This document shows positions 46,053-54,535 of a DNA stretch of 64,000 nt, piece after piece. A model generated the notes under the pieces. The model saw only the letters and a list, made by a program, of their open reading frames with translations. It ran no database searches and was not told the DNA's origin. The DNA comes from Methylotuvimicrobium alcaliphilum 20Z. GTDB taxonomy: Bacteria; Pseudomonadota; Gammaproteobacteria; Methylococcales; Methylomonadaceae. Location: the NCBI RefSeq assembly GCF_000968535.2, contig NC_016112.1, forward strand, positions 3,038,001-3,102,000. Reading direction: 5' to 3'. A program made the translations under genes and the position numbers. Numbering within the stretch: position 1 is the stretch's first letter; every line of letters starts with the position of its first letter.

Positions 46053-46996
46053 AAATCAGCGTCGTCATTCCCGCCTATAACAGCGCCGCATTCATTGCAG
46101 ACGCCGTCCGGAGCATCCTGAACCAATCTCAGCCGGTTGATGAAATCGTCATCGTCGACGACGGCTCGACAGACGATACGCAAACCGTCGTCGAATCGCT
46201 ATCAGGCCCTATTATTTACATCAATCAGCCAAATCAAGGCCCTTCGACCGCTCGAAACACAGGCATCGATACCGCAAAAAACGATTGGATAGCCTTTCTC
46301 GATGCCGACGACCAATGGACGCAGCAAAAGATCGAACGACAATTAAATGTCCTACAAAATTATCCCGAGTTAGTCTTGATCGCCGGCGACATGGCCGAAA
46401 TCGACAACAGCAACCGGATCATCACCGAATCGGTATTAAACAAACACAATCTGTTGAGCAAATTTCAAGCACTCGAAAACCGCCCTATTCCGAACGCCTT
46501 GGCCGAACTCGTCACCAAAAACTTCATCCCGACCGGCACCGTGCTGGTCAAAAAATCGGCGTTGATTGAAGCCGGTTGTTTCAATCCAAACATACGTTTC
46601 GGCGAAGATTTGGAATGTTGGAGTAAAATCGCCGCGAAACATCCGATCGCCTGTATGCCCGACATTCTGATGCTGCGCCGACAACAAGGCAACAACGCCA
46701 CGCAACTAACCGCGCCGCTATTCAACGATCTGGCGAGAGTCATGACCTCGATTCGAAATTACGCGGCAAAAGACCTGTCATTACAGAATATCGACCCCGA
46801 CCGGCTCGTCGCCGATGCCTATGCCTATGCCGACTTAGGCTATTGGCATTTTAGCGAGTACGATTTGATCACCGCCCGGCAAGCATTTTCGGCCAGTCTC
46901 AAAGAAAAGCCCAGTAAACGCGCCCTGCTCTATTGGCTAGCCTGCTTAATGCCAGAAGGAATAATCAAGATGTTGCGCAAAATAAAAAATCTATGA
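46049..46996 (+). CDS. Family 2 glycosyltransferase
   Basis: 315 residues. GT-A fold: SVVIPAYNSAAFI, EIVIVDDGSTDDT, GPSTARNTGI, and the DxD-type LDADDQW. The acceptor region contains GEDLECWSKIA. No membrane helix before the last 40 residues, which are weakly hydrophobic. It transfers a sugar from a nucleotide donor in polysaccharide assembly. Translationally coupled to the upstream gene (ATGA). Confidence 0.92.
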   Translation: MKISVVIPAYNSAAFIADAVRSILNQSQPVDEIVIVDDGSTDDTQTVVESLSGPIIYINQPNQGPSTARNTGIDTAKNDWIAFLDADDQWTQQKIERQLNVLQNYPELVLIAGDMAEIDNSNRIITESVLNKHNLLSKFQALENRPIPNALAELVTKNFIPTGTVLVKKSALIEAGCFNPNIRFGEDLECWSKIAAKHPIACMPDILMLRRQQGNNATQLTAPLFNDLARVMTSIRNYAAKDLSLQNIDPDRLVADAYAYADLGYWHFSEYDLITARQAFSASLKEKPSKRALLYWLACLMPEGIIKMLRKIKNL

Positions 46997-47025
46997 CCGA
47001 CCAAACCAATCAACCTAAAAATCAG

Positions 47026-47311
47026 TCCTGATTAGCAAGATGCTTCAGCTTGCCGAAGCCAAGTGTCCGAGCGAAGTCCAGTCGTAGCCACTTCTGCGGG
47101 ACGGGGTTGCAAACCCCGTCCTGCTAGGAAGTCCAGTCGTAGCCATTTCTGCGGGACGGGTTATTTAACCCGTCCCCAACGTTTCGGTTTGCCCTAAACA
47201 TTTCGACTGACTTCGGCCAAAGTCAAAACGTTTAGGACGGGGTTGCAAACCCCGTCCTGCTAGGGATATGCTGGTTTTTGGGCTTTAGCTGAAGAAACTT
47301 GCTAATCAGGA
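47026..47311 (+). repeat. Repeat family F, copy 2 (long)
   Basis: Ends TCCTGATTAGCAAGATGCTT and CTTGCTAATCAGGA. It contains three hairpins of the GGGACGGGTTxxxAACCCGTCC type, including a duplicated GTCCAGTCGTAGCCA segment. Confidence 0.7.
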
Positions 47312-47480
47312 CGTTTTTTAATATGTTTACCCTGGTTTTAAGCGCCTTTCTCATAGAACCGGGTAGATACGCTCAGCGAAAATCAGAGGACGATGTCGAG
47401 TTCATCTAAAGCTTGAAAAAACCGAGCAATAGATATGCTAAACTCCGCCATAATATCGCGTATTAAGCTCAAACCGTGCC

Positions 47481-48386
47481 GTGAAAGAAAAATATATCAA
47501 CCTGTTTACCGACTTCGGTTTCAAAAAAGCGTTTGGCGAAGAGGCCAGTAAAGAGCACTTGATCAGCTTTTTAAATACCCTGCTGCCGGAAAAACACCAA
47601 ATTCAAGAGTTGCAATTCAATCAAAATGATCGTCAGGGGGCTTCGGCTTTAGACCGCAAAGCGATTTTCGACCTCAGCTGTGTCAGCTCGACCGGCGAAT
47701 ACTTCATTGTAGAATTGCAAAAAGCTAAGCAGAACTTCTTTAAAGATCGTAGCGTGTTTTATGCCACTTTTCCCATTCAACAGCAAGCCGAGCGAGGTGA
47801 CTGGAATTTTAAGCTGGCTGCGGTTTATACGATCGGCATCCTGGATTTTGTCTTTGATGAAGACGAAAGCCAAGGCCGTCACGAAGTCGTGCATCGGGTC
47901 CAATTGAAAAACCAGCATCATCAGGTTTTTTACGACAAATTAACCTTTATTTATTTGACCCTGCCCAATTTTACCAAAACCGAGGATGAACTGGACACTC
48001 TGCAAGATAAATGGTTTTACGTGTTCCGCCACCTGCATGAACTGGACGAAATTCCGCCAAGGCTGCGCGAAAGGGTCTTCCTGAGCCTGTTCGAAAAAGC
48101 TCGGATCGCCCGCTTTCAACCGGAAGAACGCGACGCCTATGAATCCAGTCTGAAATACTACCGCGATCTAAAAAACGTGATCGACACAGCGAGGGATGAA
48201 GGAAGAGAAGAAGGTCGTCTTGATGAAAAACGCAACTTAGCGATCAGAATGATCCGCCGGGAGATGAGCGATGAAGACATAGCAGAATTGACTGGGCTCA
48301 GCATCGATGCCATTGCCGAAATACGTGCTAACCCTGCGCATTTCATTTCAGATGAACCTTTAAAAAATCGTGGTCAAGCGCATTAA
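47481..48386 (+). CDS. Rpn-like PD-(D/E)XK nuclease, copy 1
   Basis: 301 residues from GTG at 47481. This is the Rpn/PDDEXK_2 family: start MKEKYINLFTDFGFKKAFGEEASKEHLISFLN, then the nuclease core with Asp in DRKAIFDLSC and Glu-x-Gln in GEYFIVELQKAKQ. The C-terminus has an E-E-G/R-E charged stretch and a short helical tail (DEDIAELTGLSIDAIAEIR). Rpn proteins are endonucleases that promote RecA-independent recombination and are often multicopy. The gene and about 165 bp upstream and 35 bp downstream are repeated at 51447-52751. Confidence 0.88.
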   Translation: MKEKYINLFTDFGFKKAFGEEASKEHLISFLNTLLPEKHQIQELQFNQNDRQGASALDRKAIFDLSCVSSTGEYFIVELQKAKQNFFKDRSVFYATFPIQQQAERGDWNFKLAAVYTIGILDFVFDEDESQGRHEVVHRVQLKNQHHQVFYDKLTFIYLTLPNFTKTEDELDTLQDKWFYVFRHLHELDEIPPRLRERVFLSLFEKARIARFQPEERDAYESSLKYYRDLKNVIDTARDEGREEGRLDEKRNLAIRMIRREMSDEDIAELTGLSIDAIAEIRANPAHFISDEPLKNRGQAH

Positions 48387-48949
48387 AATAACTACCAATT
48401 AATAAGTAAAAGGGATCGGGTTACTTTTCTTACCGTCGGCGCAATAAAGAATAAGAAGAGTATCGGCGCTTTGGAATGACTGGAAAGATTAGCTTACTGT
48501 AAGGCTGACCGCATTCCAATCGCTCCCCATTTGGTGAGCATTCTCAATCCCGCCCACCCTTCGACTAGAATCAGGGCGAACGGTTAATCATTAGTGCTCT
48601 TGTCCCGCCTTAAGTGGGAAGCCGAATTTCGGCAGTCGCATAGATCGGGTTAGCGCTAGCCTAACCCGACGTTTTATCCATCGATAATCGGGTTACGGCT
48701 CCGATTAACTCGACCTTCCCGGCTTCAGATACACCAGAACAAATAACCGCGTAGCCCAGATGGAGCAACGCGCAATCCGGGGCAATCGAAGCCACGAAAG
48801 CTCGTATTCCGCTAACTCTGCATACGGCTACGCAATGCCGGTATGATAGTTTTCGGCGCCCCTTGCGCTATGCTAGACTATCGAATCGACCGGCTTTAAC
48901 GAATAAATCCGGTTTAAAACACATCCCCCGGAATACCAGGAGCAAGACC
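48387..48949. other. Gene-free spacer between Rpn copy 1 and nuclease A
   Basis: The first 35 bases repeat after Rpn copy 2. The remainder has short inverted repeats (ATCGGGTTAGCGCTAGCCTAACCCG near 48646) and no plausible coding frame. Confidence 0.5.
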
Positions 48950-49618
48950 ATGACCACCGTAACCCGTGATGAAGTTTGGGAAATGTTTCGCGAAGTGGCA
49001 CGCCGCTTCGAAGAGACCGATAAGCAATTCAAAGAAACCGATCGAAAATTTCAAGAAACTACTAAGCAATTCAAAGAGACCGATCGGAAGTTTCAAGAAA
49101 CTACTAAGCAATTCAAAGACACCGACCGCAAGTTTCAAGAAACCGACCGTAAATTCCAAAACACCGAACGCCTAGTTAAAGAAGTCAGCAAAAGCATCGG
49201 CGACCTGGGCAACCGATTAGGCGAATTCGTACAAGAAATGGTCCGTCCGGCACTCGTGAACTTATTTCGCGAGCGAAACATCGATGTGCATGAAGTCCAT
49301 CCGAACATCTATGCCGAAAGAAACGGCGAATCGGCCGAAATCGATCTATTGGTCGTTAACGAACAAACCGCGATTGCCGTAGAATGCAAAAGCCAAATGA
49401 CCATTGACGACGTCAACGAACATTTGAACCGACTGGAAAAATTGAAACGCTTATTGCCAAAATACCGGGATGTCGAACTGATGGGCGCAGTTGCCGCAAT
49501 GGTCATGCCGAATGACGTTGCCCGCTATGCATACCGCAAAGGCCTATACGTACTCGCCCAAAGCGGCAACACCGTCTTGATCCGCAACGACGGCAAATTT
49601 TCACCGAAAATTTGGTAA
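48950..49618 (+). CDS. Coiled-coil PD-(D/E)XK nuclease-like protein A
   Basis: 222 residues from ATG at 48950 (MTTVTRDEVW), preceded by AGGAGCAAG; an 87-bp longer frame has no support. Residues 18-75 are eight tandem 7-residue units of the type ETDRKFQ/KETTKQF, predicted coiled coil, encoded by a tandem DNA repeat. Then SKSIGDLGNRLG and a nuclease core with GESAEIDLLVV and AVECKSQM (D ... E-x-K). The C-terminal third ends GNTVLIRNDGKFSPKIW. DUF3782-like. Probable DNA-binding or nuclease role; function unproven. Close paralog at 50668, and a third tail at 52935. Confidence 0.8.
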   Translation: MTTVTRDEVWEMFREVARRFEETDKQFKETDRKFQETTKQFKETDRKFQETTKQFKDTDRKFQETDRKFQNTERLVKEVSKSIGDLGNRLGEFVQEMVRPALVNLFRERNIDVHEVHPNIYAERNGESAEIDLLVVNEQTAIAVECKSQMTIDDVNEHLNRLEKLKRLLPKYRDVELMGAVAAMVMPNDVARYAYRKGLYVLAQSGNTVLIRNDGKFSPKIW

Positions 49619-49667
49619 CCATTCAGTCACTGCCATCAAGTTAAGACTTTGGCGGAGGAGGAAGGCT

Positions 49668-50258
49668 TCATGAAAGCGCTTGTTTTTGCAAATAAGCAAG
49701 CATATCGGGATTCTGAACACGCCGATACATATCGGCAACCGACAAAGTCAATCCTACGGATTCAAGCATAAATTCATCGCCTAAAAAATAATGCCGTGAC
49801 AACCAATCGTTGCTGCGTCTGCAAACTTCGACATCGACAAAATCCTGCTCGATCAAAACCAACTCTTGTAAACATGGAATCGATTGGTAAGCCAAGCGCT
49901 TTATCGTTTGATCCATGCGGCGCGTCGATGAAGACAACACTTCGACTAAAACCGTCGGAGACTCCGTGTAATAAGGGTTTTCGGAACGATCCTCACACAC
50001 CACCATGGCATCGGGATAAAAAAAATTTTCGCCGACTTTAACTTTGACGTTACTGCTATATGCTTCACAGGACGAATTTTGCAATAGTGGTAGTAACTGT
50101 GAAAAAACATTAATAATGATGCGCTCATGATTCTTACTGGCACCCGCCATCGCATAAGCAACACCATCGATCAACTCATGCTTGATTTCCGAAGACAGCT
50201 CACCCAGCAAATAGTCGTCTTCACTAATGCCCTGTTTAATAGCAACGTTTGATGCCAT
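49668..50258 (-). CDS. Uma2 family (DUF820) endonuclease-like protein
   Basis: 196 residues from ATG at 50258 (MASNVAIKQG); the upstream extension is repeat sequence. Uma2 pattern: YLLGELSSEIKHELIDGVAYAMAGAS, then PDAMVVCEDRS...SPTVLVEVLSSSTRRMD (D ... E-x-L) and IPCLQELVLIEQD. The fold is PD-(D/E)XK. Role unknown; frequent in cyanobacteria and multicopy in some genomes. It converges with nuclease A. Confidence 0.85.
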   Translation of the reverse strand: MASNVAIKQGISEDDYLLGELSSEIKHELIDGVAYAMAGASKNHERIIINVFSQLLPLLQNSSCEAYSSNVKVKVGENFFYPDAMVVCEDRSENPYYTESPTVLVEVLSSSTRRMDQTIKRLAYQSIPCLQELVLIEQDFVDVEVCRRSNDWLSRHYFLGDEFMLESVGLTLSVADMYRRVQNPDMLAYLQKQALS

Positions 50259-50285
50259 GACTAACCTCAGGTAATTATTCACACC

Positions 50286-50570
50286 CCCCCCTATCGTTCC
50301 CACGCTCCAGCGTGGGAATGCAGCCCGAGACGCTCTAGCGTCTCGTACCGCTGGAGCGGTACTCAGACATTCCCACGCAGAGCATCACTGCCATTAAGTT
50401 AAGGGAAACCCGTCATTCCGCCATGGATTGGCTGAATCCAGTGCCATGGATGGCAGGCTTTTGAGGCACATTCGAGCCTGAATGCCAACATTACTTATTC
50501 TGTGACGGCTTAACTTAATGGCAGTGACGCAGAGCATGGGAACGAGAATGGTCGTGGAACTGAATACTCA
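50286..50570. repeat. Family H palindrome interrupted by MITE I
   Basis: 50286-50390 and 50530-50560 are one family H repeat (CGTTCCCACGCTCCAGCGTG, AGACGCTCTAGCGTCT, TACCGCTGGAGCGGTA). It is split at ACGCAGAGCAT, which appears on both sides of the MITE I insert. Confidence 0.75.
50391..50529 (+). repeat. MITE family I, copy 3
   Basis: About 139 bp, from CACTGCCATTAAGTTAAG to its exact inverse. It is flanked by an exact 11-bp repeat ACGCAGAGCAT. The interior carries a CATTCCGCCATGGAT segment that also occurs at 55192 and 53935. Confidence 0.85.
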
Positions 50571-50667
50571 CAACCTCAGTAATTCCCGCCATATCTAAAA
50601 AACAATTATAAACACGGCATTAGATCATTGATAAAATGCTTATGTCAAAAGTATCACGAGAGCCGCA

Positions 50668-51210
50668 ATGACCACCGTAACCCGAGATGAAGTCTGGGAA
50701 ATGTTTCGCGAAGTCGCCCGCCGCTTCGAAGAAACAGACCGAAAATTCAAAGACACCGAACGCCTAGTTAAAGAAGTCAGCAAAAGCATCGGCGATCTAG
50801 GCAACCGATTGGGCGACTTCGTACAAGAAATGGTTCGACCGGCACTTGTTAACCTGTTTCGTGAACGCGGCATCGACGTACACGAGGCACACCCGAACAT
50901 CTATGCCGAAAGAAACGGAGAATCGGCCGAAATCGATCTATTGGTCGTCAACGAACAAACCGCGATTGCCATGGAATGCAAAAGCCAAATGACCATTGAC
51001 GATGTCAACGAGCATTTGAACCGGCTGGAAAAACTAAAACGATTATTGCCCAAATATCGGGATGTCGAACTAATGGGCGCAGTTGCAGCAATGGTCATGC
51101 CGAATGACGTTGCCCGCTATGCTTACCGAAAAGGCCTATACGTACTCGCCCAAAGCGGCAACACCGTCTTAATCCGCAACGACGGCGAATTTTCACCGAA
51201 AATTTGGTAA
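50668..51210 (+). CDS. Coiled-coil PD-(D/E)XK nuclease-like protein B
   Basis: 180 residues, 42 fewer than protein A. It is nearly identical outside the coiled coil, but the 7-residue repeat block is reduced to EETDRKFKDTERLV. The nuclease core GESAEIDLLVV...AMECKSQM is intact. Start ATG 50668. Paralog of 48950-49618; its last 58 codons and the following DNA are repeated at 52935. Confidence 0.82.
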   Translation: MTTVTRDEVWEMFREVARRFEETDRKFKDTERLVKEVSKSIGDLGNRLGDFVQEMVRPALVNLFRERGIDVHEAHPNIYAERNGESAEIDLLVVNEQTAIAMECKSQMTIDDVNEHLNRLEKLKRLLPKYRDVELMGAVAAMVMPNDVARYAYRKGLYVLAQSGNTVLIRNDGEFSPKIW

Positions 51211-51428
51211 CAGATCCATCCACTGTGGAAACTATCGCCAGCTGTAGGATGGGTAGCAGCGAAGCGGAAACCCATCGCTTTGTTTGGGCGCAGGTAAGAT
51301 TTTAGTAACGCCTTTGGGGCAGATTATTCCGCTGTTTCCCAAGTTCCTGCTTGGAAAACCGATACGTGAAGCTCTAGCTTCGCGATATCAGTAAAAAAGA
51401 GGCTAATGTTCCTTCGCTGGCAGCGATT
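51036..51428 (+). repeat. Segmental duplication, copy 1
   Basis: Spans the last 58 codons of nuclease B and about 218 bases after it, including a REP palindrome (51332-51395). It matches 52935-53327 at a constant offset of 1899 bp with few mismatches. Confidence 0.85.
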
Positions 51429-51563
51429 TTATGTATCCAACGAATTTTTAATATGTTTGCCCTGGTTTTAACCGCCTTTCTCATAGAACCGCGTAAATAC
51501 GCTCAGCGAAAATCAGAGGAAGATGTCGAGTTCATCTAAAGCTTGAAAAAACCGAACAATATA

Positions 51564-51726
51564 TATACTTCGCACGGCCACATTTTCAGTTTTCTGGCGC
51601 GCTCTTTTGTCCGGTAGCTGCGTAGCGAAAACAGTTACATAGCTTGCTATGTGCCTGTTTTCGCGCCTTGCTACCGAACAAAATAGCATTGCCATAAAAG
51701 CCGAAAATATGACCGTGCAAAGTATA
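51564..51726 (+). repeat. MITE family E, copy 3
   Basis: 163 bp, ends TATACTTCGCACGGCCACAT and its imperfect inverse. It is inserted in the upstream region of Rpn copy 2; the corresponding place in copy 1 (GCAATAGATATGCTAA, near 47428) is empty. Confidence 0.88.
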
Positions 51727-51771
51727 TGCTAAACTTCACCATAACAACTCGCATAAAGCTCAAACCGTCCC

Positions 51772-52692
51772 GTGAAAGAAAAATATATCAACCTGTTTAC
51801 CGACTTCGGTTTCAAAAAAGCGTTTGGCGAAGAGGCCAGTAAAGAGCACTTGATCAGCTTTTTAAATACCCTGCTGCCGGAAAAACACCAAATTCAAGAG
51901 TTGCAATTCAATCAAAATGAACGCCAGGGTGCTTCGGCTTTAGACCGTAAAGCAATTTTCGACCTCAGCTGTGTCAGCTCGACCGGCGAATACTTCATTG
52001 TAGAATTGCAAAAGGCTAAGCAGAACTTCTTTAAAGATCGTAGCGTGTTTTATTCCACTTTTCCGATTCAACAGCAAGCCGAGCGAGGTGACTGGAATTT
52101 TAAGCTGGCTGCGGTTTATACGATCGGTATCCTGGATTTTGTCTTTGATGAGGACGAAAGCCAAGGCCGTCACGAAGTCGTGCATCGGGTCCAATTGAAA
52201 AACCAGCATCATCAGGTTTTTTACGACAAATTAACCTTTATTTATTTGACCTTGCCCAATTTCACCAAAACCGAGGATGAACTGGACACGCTGCAAGATA
52301 AATGGTTTTACGTGTTCCGCCACCTGCATGAACTGGACGAAATTCCGCCAAGGCTGCGCGAAAGGGTCTTCCTGAGCCTGTTCGAAAAAGCTCGGATCGC
52401 CCGCTTTCAACCGGAAGAACGCGACGCCTATGAATCCAGTCTGAAATACTACCGCGATCTCAAAAACGTAATCGATACAGCGAGGGATGAAGGTAGGGAA
52501 GAAGGAAGAGAAGAAGGAATTGAAAAAGGAAGAGAAGAAGGCCGGCTAGATGAAAAACGCAACTTAGCGATCAGAATGATCCGCCGGGAGATGAGCGATG
52601 AAGACATAGCCGAACTGACTGGACTCAGCATGGATGTCATTGCCGAAATACGGGCTAACCTTGCGCATTTCATTTCAGATGAACCCTTATAA
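51772..52692 (+). CDS. Rpn-like PD-(D/E)XK nuclease, copy 2
   Basis: 306 residues from GTG at 51772. Almost identical to copy 1 (47481), with the same core DRKAIFDLSC...GEYFIVELQ. The charged tract is longer (GREEGREEGIEKGREEGRLDE versus GREEGRLDE), a change made of 12-bp-type repeats GGAAGAGAAGAA. The last residues differ from copy 1 because of a base change near the end. An upstream MITE E separates the shared leader from this copy. Confidence 0.88.
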   Translation: MKEKYINLFTDFGFKKAFGEEASKEHLISFLNTLLPEKHQIQELQFNQNERQGASALDRKAIFDLSCVSSTGEYFIVELQKAKQNFFKDRSVFYSTFPIQQQAERGDWNFKLAAVYTIGILDFVFDEDESQGRHEVVHRVQLKNQHHQVFYDKLTFIYLTLPNFTKTEDELDTLQDKWFYVFRHLHELDEIPPRLRERVFLSLFEKARIARFQPEERDAYESSLKYYRDLKNVIDTARDEGREEGREEGIEKGREEGRLDEKRNLAIRMIRREMSDEDIAELTGLSMDVIAEIRANLAHFISDEPL

Positions 52693-52774
52693 AAGTCGTG
52701 GTCAAGCGCATTAAAATAACTACCAAGTTAATAAGTAAAAGGGATCGGGTTCTGAGGTATCCCCTCAAAACGCT

Positions 52775-52931
52775 CGTTCCCATGCTCTGCGTGGGAATGC
52801 CGCTTTAGACGCTCTGCGTCGACTGCGGCGGGCAATTGGACTAAGGAATATACTTGCTCTTGTCGGGATTATCGACCTCTGGGGACGCAGAGCGTCCCGG
52901 GATGCATTCCCACGCAGAGCGTAGGAACGAT
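52775..52931. repeat. Family H palindrome, copy 5
   Basis: CGTTCCCATGCTCTGCGTGG at the left and CATTCCCACGCAGAGCGTAG at the right, with GACGCTCTGCGTCG and GACGCAGAGCGTCCC arms. It lies between Rpn copy 2 and the duplicated nuclease tail. Confidence 0.65.
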
Positions 52932-52934
52932 GAA

Positions 52935-53109
52935 AAAACGATTATTGCCCAAATATCGGGATGTCGAACTAATGGGCGCAGTTGCAGCAATGGTCATGCC
53001 GAATGACGTTGCCCGCTATGCTTACCGAAAAGGCCTATACGTACTCGCCCAAAGCGGCAACACCGTCTTGATCCGCAACGACGGCAAATTTTCACCGAAA
53101 ATTTGGTAA
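52935..53109 (+). pseudogene. Third copy of the coiled-coil nuclease, 3' tail only
   Basis: Frame reads KRLLPKYRDVELMGAVAAMV and onwards to FSPKIW stop, i.e. the last 58 codons of nuclease B without its start or catalytic core. It begins abruptly after GAACGATGA of the family H repeat. Part of the 393-bp duplication. Confidence 0.85.
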
Positions 53110-53327
53110 CAGCTCCATCCACTGTGGAAACAATCCCCAGCTGTAAGATGGGTAGCAGCGAAGCGGAAACTCATCGCTTTGTTTGGGCGCAGGTACGATT
53201 TTAGTAACGCCTTTGGGGCAGATTATTCTGCTGTTTCCCAAGTTCCTGCTTGGGAAACCGATACCTGAAGCTCTAGCTTCGCGCTACCAGTGAAAAAGAG
53301 GCTAATGTTCCTTCGCCGGCAGCGATT
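52935..53327 (+). repeat. Segmental duplication, copy 2
   Basis: Matches 51036-51428. With copy 1 it brackets the 1506-bp segment that holds Rpn copy 2 and a family H repeat. Confidence 0.85.
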
Positions 53328-53361
53328 ACAGGAAAGCCAAATTCAACCGGTCGAGTAGGTC

Positions 53362-53480
53362 TCGGGAAGCCAGAGCTTCCGGTTTTGCTCCAAGCTAGAG
53401 CTTGGGAAGGAGAAAAATGAGATGGATTTCGCTCGTTCCCAAGCTCCTGAGACTGTGAAAGTATTGGCGAATACATCGTA
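53362..53480. repeat. REP-like palindromes
   Basis: GGGAAGCCAGAGCTTCC and CTCCAAGCTAGAGCTTGGG and a partial unit TTCCCAAGCTCCTGAG. No gene. Confidence 0.55.
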
Positions 53481-53510
53481 AAAAAATTATTCACCATGAA
53501 GAACATGAAC

Positions 53511-53678
53511 CTAAAAAGAGCAGTTGAAAGCTTCAAACTACCGTTCGCCCTGAGCCCTGTCGAAGGGTGAACGGTAGTTTGAGGCTTCACCAATCCGGCG
53601 TGAGTGTTTTAGACCCTTCATGCTTCGACTTGGCTCAGCACGAACGGTCTACAACACTTATCAACTGCTCTTTTTAGG
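53511..53678 (+). repeat. MITE family G, copy 2
   Basis: Ends CTAAAAAGAGCAGTTG and CAACTGCTCTTTTTAGG, interior arms as in copy 1 (15963). Confidence 0.8.
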
Positions 53679-54030
53679 ATGAAGTAACATGAAGAAAAAA
53701 GCATGGAATATCAACGAGCTAATCCTTCATGTCACTTCATGCACTTTATGGTTAGTTCGTAATATTGAATACTTTCACAGTCTCAGGGTAAGTATTCAGA
53801 CCCCGTTGGCAAATTACCGCAATTCAGGCGTATTTGTTGCCCTCATAAGCGCCAACTTAGTGCCTATTCTATGGTGCGTTTATGGCTTTATTCGTCATAT
53901 CGGTATGGGTTGTCGATATCCATGTTGCATGGATGTGGTGCTACGCATTGCCATCCGTGGCCCTGGATTCCGCCAATCCCTGGCGGAATGACGAGTTCCT
54001 TCCTTAAGTTGGCGCTTATGTTTGTTGCCC

Positions 54031-54107
54031 TCCCCCTTTGAAAAAGGGGATTGAGGGGGATTTATTTTAAAAAATCTCCCCTAGCCCCTCTTTTTCAAAG
54101 AGGGGGA
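54031..54107. repeat. Imperfect palindrome, family J
   Basis: TCCCCCTTTGAAAAAGGGGA ... TCTTTTTCAAAGAGGGGGA, with ATTTATTTTAAAAAAT in the middle. A short inverted-repeat element upstream of the MNT gene. Confidence 0.7.
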
Positions 54108-54232
54108 CTGAATATTTATGTCTCAGGAGCTAGGGAAACAGCGGATTTAAATAGTCGCTTGATGCGGTAACCTTGAGGCCTAAGGCTAAAAAATAAAAGA
54201 GGTTAAGCCCCTGAAAAGCTGGAGTTTATGAT

Positions 54233-54535
54233 ATGCGACTTACCACGCAAATGATTAAAGTGATTGTCGATAAAGCTAAATCGATTGTAGGCGATGATGT
54301 TGCAATTTGGGTGTTTGGCTCCAGAGTCAACGATGAATTGCGTGGAGGAGATATCGATCTGCTAATCGAAGTGAATCGTAAATTAGAGAATCGAGTGGCT
54401 TCAGCTTGCCAAATAGGCGCAAAAATTCAAATGGTCTTAGGCGAACAGCGCCTGGATATTCTCGTTAAAGACATCGATACCGCAAATTTGCCAATTCATG
54501 ATGTGGCCAAGAAGCAGGGAATCAGATTATGTTGA
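54233..54535 (+). CDS. Minimal nucleotidyltransferase (MNT) of a toxin-antitoxin pair
   Basis: 100 residues. It has the GSRVNDELRGGDIDLLIE motif (G-S ... D-x-D), the pol-beta nucleotidyltransferase signature. MntA-type antitoxins AMPylate or otherwise inactivate a HepT toxin. Its stop codon overlaps the start of the next frame as ATGTTGA, and that next gene has decayed (see 54529-55112), so the pair is probably non-functional. Confidence 0.85.
   Translation: MRLTTQMIKVIVDKAKSIVGDDVAIWVFGSRVNDELRGGDIDLLIEVNRKLENRVASACQIGAKIQMVLGEQRLDILVKDIDTANLPIHDVAKKQGIRLC

Noticed and set aside
53689-53991. 100-codon frame MKKKAWNINELILHV
   Set aside because: Has a plausible start, but its second half is the CCATGGATG / GGCGGAATGACG repeat sequence found elsewhere; no family resemblance.
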